NCBI GenBank assembly: GCA_025452005.1
Contig: JANWJK010000303.1
Coordinates: 1-50,493 of the forward strand
Length of the DNA stretch: 50,493 bases
Direction of reading: 5' to 3'
DNA from: Acetobacteraceae bacterium
Lineage (GTDB): Bacteria; Pseudomonadota; Alphaproteobacteria; Acetobacterales; Acetobacteraceae
Below, one piece after another: positions 8,661 to 17,163 of the stretch. Every line of letters starts with the position of its first letter. Position 1 is the first letter of the stretch. A program made the position numbers and the translations under genes. The notes under the pieces were generated by a model. That model worked only from the letters and a program-made list of their open reading frames with translations, made no database searches and was not told the DNA's origin.

Positions 8661-9519
8661 GGAGCCAGTCCCCCAGGAGGTTTGCGGAAAGCACCATCAG
8701 CATGATGCAGCAGCCAGGCAGCACGGTGAGCCACCAGTAGCCCACCATCAGTCCCTGCTTGCCGTCGGACAGCATCAATCCCCAGGCCGGCTTGGGCGGC
8801 GGGACGCCGACGCCGAGAAACGACAGCGACGCCTCGGTGACGATGACCACGCCGAGCATCAGCGTCGCCAGCACGATCGCCGAGTTCACCACGTTGGGCA
8901 GGATATGGCGCCGCATGATCGTCGCTTTCGAACAGCCCGCGACGATGGCGAGGCGGACGAACTCGCGTTCCTTCAGAGACAGCACTTCGCCGCGCACCAC
9001 GCGCGCGTAGCGCGTCCAATAGACCAGACCGAGTATGATGACGATATTCCACATGCTCGGGCCGACGATGGCGGCGAGGAAGATGGCGAAGGTCAGCGCC
9101 GGCAACGCGAGCCACGCGTCGGTGATACGCATGATCACCTGGTCGGCCCAGCCGCCCAGATAGCCTGCCAGGATGCCCAGAACGGTGCCGACGACGCCGG
9201 CGAAGATCACCGCGGTGAAGCCTACCACCATCGAGACCCTGGCGCCGAAGATCAGCCGTGACAGTACGTCGCGCCCCAACTGGTCGGTGCCAAGGATGTG
9301 GTCCATGGTCCCGCCGGTCTGCCAGAACGGCGGTTTGAAGCGCGCTGTCAGGGCGCCGACCTCCGGATTATGCGGCGCCAGGACGTCGGCGAAGATAGCC
9401 ATGAAGGCGATGACGGCCAGGATGATGATAGGGATCATCGGCAGATCGCCCAGCCGGCTCGCCGCCGAACGTGTCGATACCGACGGTGGAAGGACGATGG
9501 TCTCGCTTGACATGCTCAT
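8626..9519 (-). CDS. Peptide-type ABC importer permease (DppC-like)
   Basis: A 297-residue inner-membrane permease. After a short polar N-terminus there is a membrane helix (about 30-50), the family periplasmic loop with LGTDQLGRDVLSRLIFGAR, then further helices and the EAA-like coupling loop REFVRLAIVAGCSKATIMRR, which docks on the ATPases. The chosen ATG at 9519 lies 5 bp behind the DppB-like stop, with GGAGAAG upstream; an ATG two codons later is also possible. A longer upstream frame is only read-through of the preceding gene. Confidence 0.93.
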   Translation of the reverse strand: MSMSSETIVLPPSVSTRSAASRLGDLPMIPIIILAVIAFMAIFADVLAPHNPEVGALTARFKPPFWQTGGTMDHILGTDQLGRDVLSRLIFGARVSMVVGFTAVIFAGVVGTVLGILAGYLGGWADQVIMRITDAWLALPALTFAIFLAAIVGPSMWNIVIILGLVYWTRYARVVRGEVLSLKEREFVRLAIVAGCSKATIMRRHILPNVVNSAIVLATLMLGVVIVTEASLSFLGVGVPPPKPAWGLMLSDGKQGLMVGYWWLTVLPGCCIMLMVLSANLLGDWLRVKLDPQLRQL

Positions 9520-9524
9520 GGCTG

Positions 9525-10445
9525 TCACTTCTCCAGTCGGATGCGTGGATCGATCACGGCGTAGACGACATCGACCAGCAGGTTCACCACCACGATCATG
9601 GTGCCACCCATGATCACGATGCCCTGCACCACCGGGAAATCGCGGAAGCTGATACCTTCGTAGAGCAGCCGCCCGACGCCGGGCCAGGCGAACACGGTTT
9701 CCACCACGACGGCGACGTTGATCATCAGGACAAGATTGATCCCGGCCAGCGTCACCACCGGGATCAGCGCGTTCTTGAACGCGTGCTTGCCGATCACCCA
9801 CGACTGCGGCAGGCCCTTAAGCCGCGCCAGCTTCACGTATTCCGAGCCGAGGACCTCGAGCATCGACGATCGCGTGAGGCGCATGTGTGCGGCGGCGAAA
9901 TACCATCCCAGTGCGAAAGCCGGCATGAGGATGTGCAGCACCCCTCCGGACCCCGAGGACGGCAACCAGCCGAGATACACCGAGAACAACAGGATCAGCA
10001 CGAGGCCCACGAAGAACGAGGGCAGCGACAGACCCAGCAGCGCGAACAGCTTGCCCGCACTGTCCCAGAAGCGACCGACGCGCACCGCTGCGAGGATGCC
10101 GGTGGGAATGCCCACCGCCAGCGAAAACGCCATCGCCACCAGTGCCAGCAGAAGCGAATTCGGCAGCCGGTCGAAGTAGAGGTCGAGCACCGGCGTCTGG
10201 TAGTAGAACGACTGGCCGAAATCGCCGCGGAGCAGGCTCATCATGAACAGGCCGTACTGCGCCCAGAGCGGCTTATCGAGGCCGAACTTGTGATGGATTG
10301 CCGCGATGTCATCCTCGCTGGCGCCAGGTTCCACCAGCAGCGCCGCCGGATCACCGGTGACGCGGACGAAGAAGAAGATGGTCAGGGACAGTACCAGCAG
10401 CGAGAGCAGCGAATAGCCGAGCCGCCGTGTGACGAACTGCTTCAT
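9525..10445 (-). CDS. Peptide-type ABC importer permease (DppB-like)
   Basis: A 306-residue permease with the DppB-type N-terminus (MKQFVTRRLGYSLLSLLVLS) whose first helix is followed by a large periplasmic domain and a further membrane region. The coupling loop contains EYVKLARLKGLPQSWVI. It starts 11 bp after the third binding-protein gene and ends 5 bp before the DppC-like gene, so the five transporter components are one transcription unit. Together with the DppC-like protein it forms the channel. Confidence 0.94.
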   Translation of the reverse strand: MKQFVTRRLGYSLLSLLVLSLTIFFFVRVTGDPAALLVEPGASEDDIAAIHHKFGLDKPLWAQYGLFMMSLLRGDFGQSFYYQTPVLDLYFDRLPNSLLLALVAMAFSLAVGIPTGILAAVRVGRFWDSAGKLFALLGLSLPSFFVGLVLILLFSVYLGWLPSSGSGGVLHILMPAFALGWYFAAAHMRLTRSSMLEVLGSEYVKLARLKGLPQSWVIGKHAFKNALIPVVTLAGINLVLMINVAVVVETVFAWPGVGRLLYEGISFRDFPVVQGIVIMGGTMIVVVNLLVDVVYAVIDPRIRLEK

Positions 10446-10456
10446 GACGATGCCCT

Positions 10457-12001
10457 CTATGCGCTCTTCAGCGTGATGTCTTCGTAGGGGGCGGTATAGA
10501 CGAAACCCTTGATCAGGCCGAAGCCGGATTCCGCCAGCCGCGGCCCGACGCCGCTGATGAACGCAAGCTGCCAGATCGACACGTACATCGTCCGGTCATC
10601 GAGCAGGTGCTGCATCTTGGTCAGGATCGCCGCACGCTTGGCACGGTCCAACTCCACCGCCTGTAGCGGGAACAGCTCGTCGATCTCGGGGTAGCTGCCA
10701 TAGGCGTAGTTGCCGCCTTTGACAACGAACTCCTCCAGCCGCGTTGCGGCATTGCCGAACGCGCCGGACGCGCCCTGGATGATGTTCTTGTACTTCTTGT
10801 CGGCATAGCCCTTGAAGAACGCTGCGCGCTCCAGCGGCCGCAGCTTGGCGCGGATGCCGACCTCGCCGAGGTAGTTGATCACTGCCTCGCCGAGATTCGC
10901 GTAAGCCGCATCGCAGGTATAGAAGCCGGCATCGAAGCCGCCGGGATGGCCCGCCTCGGCAAGAAGCTGCCGCGCCTTGTCAGGATCGTACACCGGCGGC
11001 GCCAGCTTCTCGTAGAACTCGAAATTCTCCGGAATGACACTGCCCGTGATATGCGAATGGCCGAGCGTCAGCGCCTTGTTGATCGTGTTGTAGTCGAGCG
11101 CGAACTTCGTGGCCAGCCTTACCCGCTGGTCGTGCCACGGCGACTTCGGGTCCCACTGCTCGGGGAAATACATGTAGTAAGGCGCCGATCCGACCGTCGG
11201 CCGCAGCGTCAATCCCGGCGTACGCTGCAGCTCTTCCGCCAGCTCCGCACGGATCGAATAGGCGATATCCACCTCGCCGTTCTTGAGCGCGGCGAGCCGT
11301 GTCGACTCGTCGGGAATCACCTTCATCACGATCCGCTTCACGCTCGGCGTCTTGCGCCAGTAGCCGTCGAACGCCTCCATCACCAGTTCGATGCCCGGCG
11401 TGAACGAGACAAACTTATACGGCCCCGCGCCGATCGGCGCCTTCTTGAACCCGTCCTCGCCGACCTTTTCCACGTACTTGCGCGGCACGACCCAACCCGC
11501 GCCCGACGCAACGGTATAGAAGGTGATGAAATCCGGCCATGGGTTCTTCAGCTTGAACACGACACGCTGCGGATCGGGCGTCTCGACCGCCGCCACACGC
11601 TCCTTCAGCAGGCCATGCGCCGCGCCGCGATAGCGCTCGAAGGAGAACTTCACGTCATCGGCGGTAACCGGTTCGCCGTTGTGGAACTTCGCACCTTTGC
11701 GCAGCACGAACTCGTAGCTCAGTCCGTCCTCGCCGGCTGACCAGGATTCCGCCAGCGACGGCGATGGGTTGCCTTGCGGCATCGGCTTCGCCACCGCGTC
11801 GTGCAGCGCGTACAGCACCATGAAGGGCGTGATGATGCCGGCCGTCTCGGCCGGGTCGAGCCAGGTTGGAGCGAGCGTGATATGCACGCCCACGGTGAGC
11901 TGGCCCGAAGGCGCAGCTGCCTTCGCCGGGCGCACCGCGCCCGCTGCCATGCCCAGTGCGGCAAGCGCCAATACGTCGCGTCGCCGTGTCGTCACCGTCA
12001 T
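10457..12001 (-). CDS. Peptide-type ABC substrate-binding protein, paralogue 3
   Basis: A 514-residue family-5 solute-binding protein. The N-terminus TRRRDVLALAALG followed by a hydrophobic stretch and AKAAA fits a twin-arginine signal peptide with cleavage near residue 29. The mature part has the family landmarks KFHNGEPVTADDVKFSFERY and PIGAGPYKFVSFTPG. It is the third of three tandem relatives and lies directly before the permeases. Ligand is unknown: the family binds peptides, nickel, opines, sugars or xenobiotics. Confidence 0.93.
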   Translation of the reverse strand: MTVTTRRRDVLALAALGMAAGAVRPAKAAAPSGQLTVGVHITLAPTWLDPAETAGIITPFMVLYALHDAVAKPMPQGNPSPSLAESWSAGEDGLSYEFVLRKGAKFHNGEPVTADDVKFSFERYRGAAHGLLKERVAAVETPDPQRVVFKLKNPWPDFITFYTVASGAGWVVPRKYVEKVGEDGFKKAPIGAGPYKFVSFTPGIELVMEAFDGYWRKTPSVKRIVMKVIPDESTRLAALKNGEVDIAYSIRAELAEELQRTPGLTLRPTVGSAPYYMYFPEQWDPKSPWHDQRVRLATKFALDYNTINKALTLGHSHITGSVIPENFEFYEKLAPPVYDPDKARQLLAEAGHPGGFDAGFYTCDAAYANLGEAVINYLGEVGIRAKLRPLERAAFFKGYADKKYKNIIQGASGAFGNAATRLEEFVVKGGNYAYGSYPEIDELFPLQAVELDRAKRAAILTKMQHLLDDRTMYVSIWQLAFISGVGPRLAESGFGLIKGFVYTAPYEDITLKSA

Positions 12002-12014
12002 CTGCCGTCCTCCG

Positions 12015-13586
12015 CTAGGTGCTCTTCAGTGTCAGGTCTTCATAGGGCGCCGTATAGGGGAACCCTGCAATCCGGTCGAAATTGGACTCGCCGACGCGAG
12101 GTCCGACGCCATTGATGAATGCAAGCTGCCAGAGATGCGTGCCGATGACCCGCTCATAGAGGATCTCCTGCATCTTTGTCAGGATTGCCGCACGCTTGCC
12201 GTGGTCCAGCTCGACCGCCTGCTGCTCGAACATCGCGTCGAGATCGGGGTAGTTGCCATAGACGTAGGCACCGCCCTTCACGACGAAGGTCTCGAAGCGC
12301 GTCGCAGCGTTGCCGAACGAGCCGCTGCCCGCCTGAATGATGTTCTTCAGCTTCTTGTCCATGAATTGCTGATTGAACGAGACGCGCTCCAACGGCCGCA
12401 GCTTCGCGTTGATGCCCACCGCACCCAGGTAGTTGTTCGTCGCCTCGGCCAGGTTCGCGTACGAGCTGTCGCAATTGTAGAAGCCGGCATCGAAACCATC
12501 CGGGTACCCGGCGGTGGCCAGAAGCTGCTTCGCCTTTTCCGGATCGTAGACCGGCTCGGGCGGCTTCCAGAAGAATTCGAAGTTGTCCGGAATCAGGCTG
12601 CCATGGATGCGCGAATAGCCCGCGGTCAGCGCCTGGTTGATCGTCTTCAGATCGAGCGCCAGCCGCGCCGCCTGCCGCACACGCACGTCGTGCCAGGGCG
12701 ACTTCGCATCCCACTGTTCAGGGAAATACAGCCAGAACGGCGACTGGATGACCACCGGCTTCAGCGTCAGCCCTGGCGTCTGCCGCAGCTCCGCTGCCAG
12801 CTCTCCGCGGATGGAGTAGGCGATGTCGACCTCGCCATGCTTCAAGGCGGCCAGCCTCGTCGCCTCTTCGGGGATCACCTTCAACACCAGCCGTTTGACA
12901 CTGGGCACCTTGCGCCAGTAGCCCTCGTAAGCCTCCAGTACCAGTTCCACGCCGGGCGTGAACGACACGAATTTGTACGGTCCCGCGCCGATCGGCGCCT
13001 TCTTGAAGCCGTCGTCGCCGACCTTCTCGACGTACTTCTTCGGCACGACCCAGCCGGCGCCGGTCGTGGCGGCATAGAAGGTGAGGAAGTCCGGCCACGG
13101 GTTCTTCAACCTGAATGTGACGTGTCTTGCGTCCGGCGTTTCGACGGAGGCGACCCGGTCGTGCAGCGGTCCCTTGGCGGCACCATGGTAGCGCTCGAAG
13201 GAGAACTTCACATCCTCCGCTGTCACCTTCTCGCCGTTGTGGAACGTCACGCCATCGCGCAGCACGAAGCTGTAGGTCATGCCATCTTCGGTGGCCGACC
13301 AGGATTCAGCCAGGCTGTGCGCCATCAACTCGCCGGGCATCGGCTTCAGCACCGCATCGTGCAGCGCATAGTAGATCATGTAGGGCGTGACGAGCGACGG
13401 CGTCTCGGCGGGATCGAACCAGGTCGGCGCCAGGGAGATGTGCACCGCATAGGTCAGTTGGCCGGAAGCAGCGGCTACTGCTGGGCGCACGCCGGCGGCC
13501 ATACCAAGGGCTGCGAGCGCGAGAAGCTCGCGCCGCGTCGGAATAAGCCCGTTGCGACCGGGCGCGGACGTCACGTCGCGTTGCAT
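12015..13586 (-). CDS. Peptide-type ABC substrate-binding protein, paralogue 2
   Basis: A 523-residue paralogue with signal PTRRELLALAALGMAAG and an Ala-rich cleavage region, again Tat-like. It shares with both neighbours the FHNGE, FSFERYHGAA and PIGAGPYKFVSFTPG blocks and the C-terminal PYTAPYEDLTLKST ending. The ATG at 13586 follows GGAGGCAGG. Spacing is 19 bp from the gene before and 13 bp to the gene after. It probably feeds the same permease with a related ligand, or extends the range of ligands; that is inference from the layout. Confidence 0.93.
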   Translation of the reverse strand: MQRDVTSAPGRNGLIPTRRELLALAALGMAAGVRPAVAAASGQLTYAVHISLAPTWFDPAETPSLVTPYMIYYALHDAVLKPMPGELMAHSLAESWSATEDGMTYSFVLRDGVTFHNGEKVTAEDVKFSFERYHGAAKGPLHDRVASVETPDARHVTFRLKNPWPDFLTFYAATTGAGWVVPKKYVEKVGDDGFKKAPIGAGPYKFVSFTPGVELVLEAYEGYWRKVPSVKRLVLKVIPEEATRLAALKHGEVDIAYSIRGELAAELRQTPGLTLKPVVIQSPFWLYFPEQWDAKSPWHDVRVRQAARLALDLKTINQALTAGYSRIHGSLIPDNFEFFWKPPEPVYDPEKAKQLLATAGYPDGFDAGFYNCDSSYANLAEATNNYLGAVGINAKLRPLERVSFNQQFMDKKLKNIIQAGSGSFGNAATRFETFVVKGGAYVYGNYPDLDAMFEQQAVELDHGKRAAILTKMQEILYERVIGTHLWQLAFINGVGPRVGESNFDRIAGFPYTAPYEDLTLKST

Positions 13587-13605
13587 CGACCTGCCTCCGT
13601 TGCTG

Positions 13606-15177
13606 CTATGTAGTCTTCAGCGCGAGTTCCTCGTACGGCGCCGTATACGGGAAGCCCGGGATGTGACCGAAACTCGATTCCGCAACCCGTGGGCCCGTGC
13701 CGTTGATGAAGGCGAGCTGCCAGATCGGTGCGAAGATCGCCTTCTCGTGCACCATCTGCTGCATCTTGTGCAGGATCGCCTCGCGCTTTGCGTGATCGCC
13801 TTCGGATGCCTGCGTCGGGTAGAGCGCGTCGATGTCCGGGTAGCTGCCATAGGCGTAGGCGCCACCCTTTACAGCGAACTCCTGGAGCCGCGTCGCGGCA
13901 TTGCCGAACGCACCTGAAGACCCCTGGACGATGTTCTTGAACCCCTTGTCGCCGTAGCCCTTGTAGAACGCGGCACGCTCCAACGGACGCAGTTTGGCGC
14001 GAATGCCGACCTGTCCCAGGTTGTTGAGCACGGCCTCGGCAAGGTTTCCGTAGGATACGTCGCAGGTGTAGAAGCCCGCATCAAAGCCACCCGCGTAGCC
14101 GGCGGCGCTCAGCAGCTCCTGCGCCTTGGCCGGATCGTACACGGGTGCAGGCGGCTTCCAGTAGAACTCGAAGCTTTCCGGGATGATGCTGCCGGTGATC
14201 AGCGAATGCCCAAGCGTCAGCGCCTGGTTGATCGTCTTGTGGTCGATCGCCAGTGCGGCGGCCTGACGCACGCGCTGGTCATGCCACGGCGACTTCGGAT
14301 CCCACTGGTCGGCGAAATACAGCCAGAACGGCGACTGGATCACGGTGGGCCGCAGCGTCAGCCCTGGCGTGCGCTGCAATTCCTCCGCCAACTCGGCGCG
14401 GATCGAATAGGCGATATCCACCTCGCCGCGCTTCAATGCCGCCAATCGCGTCGCCTCGTCCGGAATCACTCGCAGCACCAGCCGATTTACGCTCGGCGGC
14501 CTGCGCCAATACTGCTCGAATGCCTCGAGCACCAGTTCGACCCCAGGGGTGAACGAAACGAATTTGTACGGCCCCGCGCCGATCGGCGCCTTCTTGAAGC
14601 CGTCCTCGCCGACCTTTTCAAGGTACTTCTTCGGCACGATCCAGCCGGCGCCGCTGGCCTCGGAATAGAACGTCAGGAAGTCGGGCCACGGGTCCTTCAG
14701 TCGGAAGCGCACATGCTGCGGATCGAGTGCCTCGACCGCCACCACGCGCTCCTTCAGCAGGGCGTGTGCCGCGCCACGATAGCGCTCGAAGGAGAATTTG
14801 ACGTCGTCGGCCGTCACCGGTTCGCCGCTGTGGAACAGCGCTTCCTTGCGGAGCACGAAGTCGTAGCTCAGCCCGTCTTCCGCCACTGACCAAGACTGCG
14901 CCAGACACAGTGCATGCGGCTGGCCGGGCATCGGCTTCACCACGCCGTCGTGCAGCGCATAGAGCAGCATGTACGGCGTAATGATCCCCTGTGTCTCGGC
15001 GGGATCGAACCAGGTCGGCGCCAGCGAGATATGCACGCCGTAGACAAGCTGCCCCGCCGCGCCGGCCGCCAAGGCCACGCGGGCGCCACCGCCAATCGCC
15101 GCCGATGCGGCAAGCGCGAATACGTCGCGGCGTGAAATCCAAGCGTTACCGGCGGGCGTGCGTCCGAACAGCCTCAT
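13606..15177 (-). CDS. Peptide-type ABC substrate-binding protein, paralogue 1
   Basis: A 523-residue binding protein, first gene of the importer operon. The start at 15177 is supported by GGGAGG a few bases upstream; the frame is open further back but without a family-like sequence. The signal has ISRRDVFALAASAAIGG, a twin-arginine form. The mature protein carries FHSGEPVTADDVKFSFERY and PIGAGPYKFVSFTPG, and it resembles paralogue 3 more closely by eye (for example in the ITGSIIPESFEFYWKPP and AAFYKGYGDK regions). A 67-bp gap separates it from the GT2 stop, so a promoter may lie there or transcription may continue from upstream. Confidence 0.93.
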   Translation of the reverse strand: MRLFGRTPAGNAWISRRDVFALAASAAIGGGARVALAAGAAGQLVYGVHISLAPTWFDPAETQGIITPYMLLYALHDGVVKPMPGQPHALCLAQSWSVAEDGLSYDFVLRKEALFHSGEPVTADDVKFSFERYRGAAHALLKERVVAVEALDPQHVRFRLKDPWPDFLTFYSEASGAGWIVPKKYLEKVGEDGFKKAPIGAGPYKFVSFTPGVELVLEAFEQYWRRPPSVNRLVLRVIPDEATRLAALKRGEVDIAYSIRAELAEELQRTPGLTLRPTVIQSPFWLYFADQWDPKSPWHDQRVRQAAALAIDHKTINQALTLGHSLITGSIIPESFEFYWKPPAPVYDPAKAQELLSAAGYAGGFDAGFYTCDVSYGNLAEAVLNNLGQVGIRAKLRPLERAAFYKGYGDKGFKNIVQGSSGAFGNAATRLQEFAVKGGAYAYGSYPDIDALYPTQASEGDHAKREAILHKMQQMVHEKAIFAPIWQLAFINGTGPRVAESSFGHIPGFPYTAPYEELALKTT

Positions 15178-15244
15178 TGCGCCTCCCTCGTGGCCCTTTG
15201 TTCCGCGAGCCTTGCATCCACTGTAGGCGAGCCATGCGCCTGCG

Positions 15245-15964
15245 TCACCCCCTTTCAGCGCCCGCCAGCGCAATCCGTGCAATCGTCAGGACGATGCGCC
15301 AGCCGGCTCGAATGCTGCCGCCCAGCGTGCCGGCCACCTTCGAGCTGCCGCCGGCGCGACACCGGTACGGCACCGGCAGTTCCAGGATCCGCAGGCCGGC
15401 GCGCGCCGCCTTCATCTGCATTTCGATGTTCCAACCGTAGGTGGTCTCGCGCATGTCGAGCCGGGCCAAGGCCTCGCGGCTGATGGCGCGAAAGGCGCAC
15501 ATGTCGGTGTAGCGGACCGCGTACAACCAGGACATCAGCCACCCCGCCAGACGTCCGGCAAGTACCTGGTGCCAGCACATCGAACCTGGTTCGCGTTTCC
15601 CTCGCACGCGCGAGCCAATGACGAAATCATGAGTGCCGGCGCGGATCGGCGCCACCAGCTCATCCGCCAGGTCGGCACGATCCGCGCCGTCGCCGTCAAG
15701 GAACAGGATGATGCCACAGCCCTCGCCCGCCGCCGCCGCGCCGGCGGCACAGGCGCGGCCGTAGCCTCGCTCCGCCAAAGTCACGACGCGCGCGCCGGTG
15801 GCACGTGCGATTGCCGCGGTTCCGTCGCTACTGGAGCTGTCGGCGACAATGATCTCGTCCACCACGGAGCGCGGAAGAGCCGCGATGGTGCCGGCGATCG
15901 TATCTGCCTCGTTGAGGGTCGGGATGACGGCAGCGACGCGGGTCAACGAGAAGGCCCGCGCCAA
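15245..15964 (-). CDS. GT2 glycosyltransferase, polyprenyl-phosphate hexose synthase type
   Basis: A 239-residue cytoplasmic family-2 glycosyltransferase. VAAVIPTLNEAD opens the GT-A fold, LFLDGDGAD is the metal/nucleotide-sugar DxD region, and the DMCAFRAISREAL, TYGWNIEMQMKA and GGSSKVAGT blocks match the group that makes dolichyl/undecaprenyl-phosphate sugars. I see no C-terminal membrane helices. The longest start is a TTG at 15964, right at the edge of a palindromic repeat; the fold would still be complete from a TTG about five codons later. It is the last gene of the eight-gene redox/glycosyl run, with the 107-bp repeat between it and the radical SAM gene. Confidence 0.87.
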   Translation of the reverse strand: MARAFSLTRVAAVIPTLNEADTIAGTIAALPRSVVDEIIVADSSSSDGTAAIARATGARVVTLAERGYGRACAAGAAAAGEGCGIILFLDGDGADRADLADELVAPIRAGTHDFVIGSRVRGKREPGSMCWHQVLAGRLAGWLMSWLYAVRYTDMCAFRAISREALARLDMRETTYGWNIEMQMKAARAGLRILELPVPYRCRAGGSSKVAGTLGGSIRAGWRIVLTIARIALAGAERG

Positions 15965-15965
15965 T

Positions 15966-16072
15966 TGTCATTGCGAGGAGCGAAGCGACGAAGCAATTTC
16001 CAGCCAGTTCCCCACTGGCATCAGCGCCACTCGGCTGGGGATTGCTTCGTCGCTTTGCTCCTCGCAATGACA
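15966..16072. repeat. Palindromic intergenic repeat, copy 2
   Basis: Two 32-bp arms, TGTCATTGCGAGGAGCGAAG onward (15966-15997) and the complementary 16041-16072 arm ending CTCGCAATGACA, differ at a single position and flank a 43-bp centre. It fills most of the space between two co-oriented genes (radical SAM stop at 16117, GT2 start at 15964), so the transcript would form a large hairpin there. Confidence 0.85.
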
Positions 16073-16116
16073 GGTTTCCTCCGCGCAATCCCGGCGCCGC
16101 ATGTCGGATTCCACAG

Positions 16117-17163
16117 CTAAAGACTCCACCGCATTCCGCATCCCGCACACGGCCGCGGCGGCGTTTCGCTCAGCAGCCCGGCGCGGAAGTCCTGGTATGC
16201 CGAACCGTTCCAGATCTCGCGCAACGTCTGCTGTGTCGCGTCGCCCAACGTGTAGCTGTCGTAGCCGCGCGCGGAGAACGGTGCCATGCAGCACGGCAGC
16301 GCGCGGCCGTGTGCCGTAAAATACATCAGCGACCACGGCCGGCGGCACGCCGACCAGGGCTGTGTCTCGTCCTGCCGTTTCAGGCTAAGGCCGGGCTCGG
16401 TCGCGCCGGATGCATCCAGCGTGATACCCAGATCGCGCGCCAGCGCCGCGGCAACCTCGATCGCGCGCGACTCATCGGCGCGCAGCGTCTCGAACAGCGA
16501 TGACTCGGGCCGTGCCAGGCCGTAGCCCGTCTCGTCATAGACCAGCCGCTGCAGGTACACCTCCCGCACGCCCATCGACGCAGCAAGCCGGACGAAGGCA
16601 GGCAGCTGTTCGATCGTCTCCTTCAGTCCGGTAAGCCACAGCGACACGCGCGGCGAAGCGGCACCGGTCGCACGCTGCAATTCGGTGAACCCGCGCACGT
16701 TGCGCACGATACGCTCGAAGAAATTCTTCCCGCGCACCGCAAGGAACGTCTTCGCATCCGCGGCATCCAGCGAAACGCGCAGCTCGTCCAGCCCGGTATC
16801 GATCATCGCCTGATACTTTTTCGGCGACAGCAGCGTGCCATTGGTATTGAACAGCACGTACACGCTTCGGTCCTTCAGGTAACGGATCATCCGCGGCAGG
16901 GACTTCACCATCATCGGCTCGCCAACGCCGTGCAGCACCACGCGCGCAACATCCGGTACCTGATCGACGATCGAGGTGAACAGCTCCCAGCTCATGTCCG
17001 CCGGCGGCTCAAGCGCCTCGAAGGTGCGCGGGCAGGTTTCGCACAGCAGGTTGCAGCGGTTGGTCACCTCGAGGTACAGGCACACTGGCGGCGCCGCGGC
17101 TTCGGTTCCGCGCGTCGTCTGCACGGCCTCGAAATAGCGGCGCGGATCCTTGACCACGGTCAT
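16117..17163 (-). CDS. Radical SAM/SPASM domain protein
   Basis: A 348-residue radical SAM enzyme. Cys37-x3-Cys41-x2-Cys44 binds the SAM-cleaving 4Fe-4S cluster, followed by the GVGEPMM and FNTNGTLL strands of the partial TIM barrel. The C-terminal third has a SPASM-like cysteine set (SACRRPWS, LPCCMAPF, PCAGCG) for auxiliary clusters. SPASM proteins modify peptides, proteins or small molecules; no precursor peptide is seen nearby. Its ATG shares ATGA with the stop of the preceding membrane transferase. It does not show the ArsS arsenosugar architecture as I recall it. Substrate is unknown. Confidence 0.9.
   Translation of the reverse strand: MTVVKDPRRYFEAVQTTRGTEAAAPPVCLYLEVTNRCNLLCETCPRTFEALEPPADMSWELFTSIVDQVPDVARVVLHGVGEPMMVKSLPRMIRYLKDRSVYVLFNTNGTLLSPKKYQAMIDTGLDELRVSLDAADAKTFLAVRGKNFFERIVRNVRGFTELQRATGAASPRVSLWLTGLKETIEQLPAFVRLAASMGVREVYLQRLVYDETGYGLARPESSLFETLRADESRAIEVAAALARDLGITLDASGATEPGLSLKRQDETQPWSACRRPWSLMYFTAHGRALPCCMAPFSARGYDSYTLGDATQQTLREIWNGSAYQDFRAGLLSETPPRPCAGCGMRWSL

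Noticed and set aside
11769-13613. Long plus-strand open frame of over 600 codons opposite the binding-protein genes
   Set aside because: It mirrors well-supported minus-strand genes with signal peptides and family motifs. GC-rich codon bias keeps the antisense frame open, and its product has no recognisable domain.
15966-16072. CRISPR or tRNA-like structure
   Set aside because: There are only two inverted arms, no direct repeat-spacer series and no cloverleaf. The family recurs as an intergenic palindrome.
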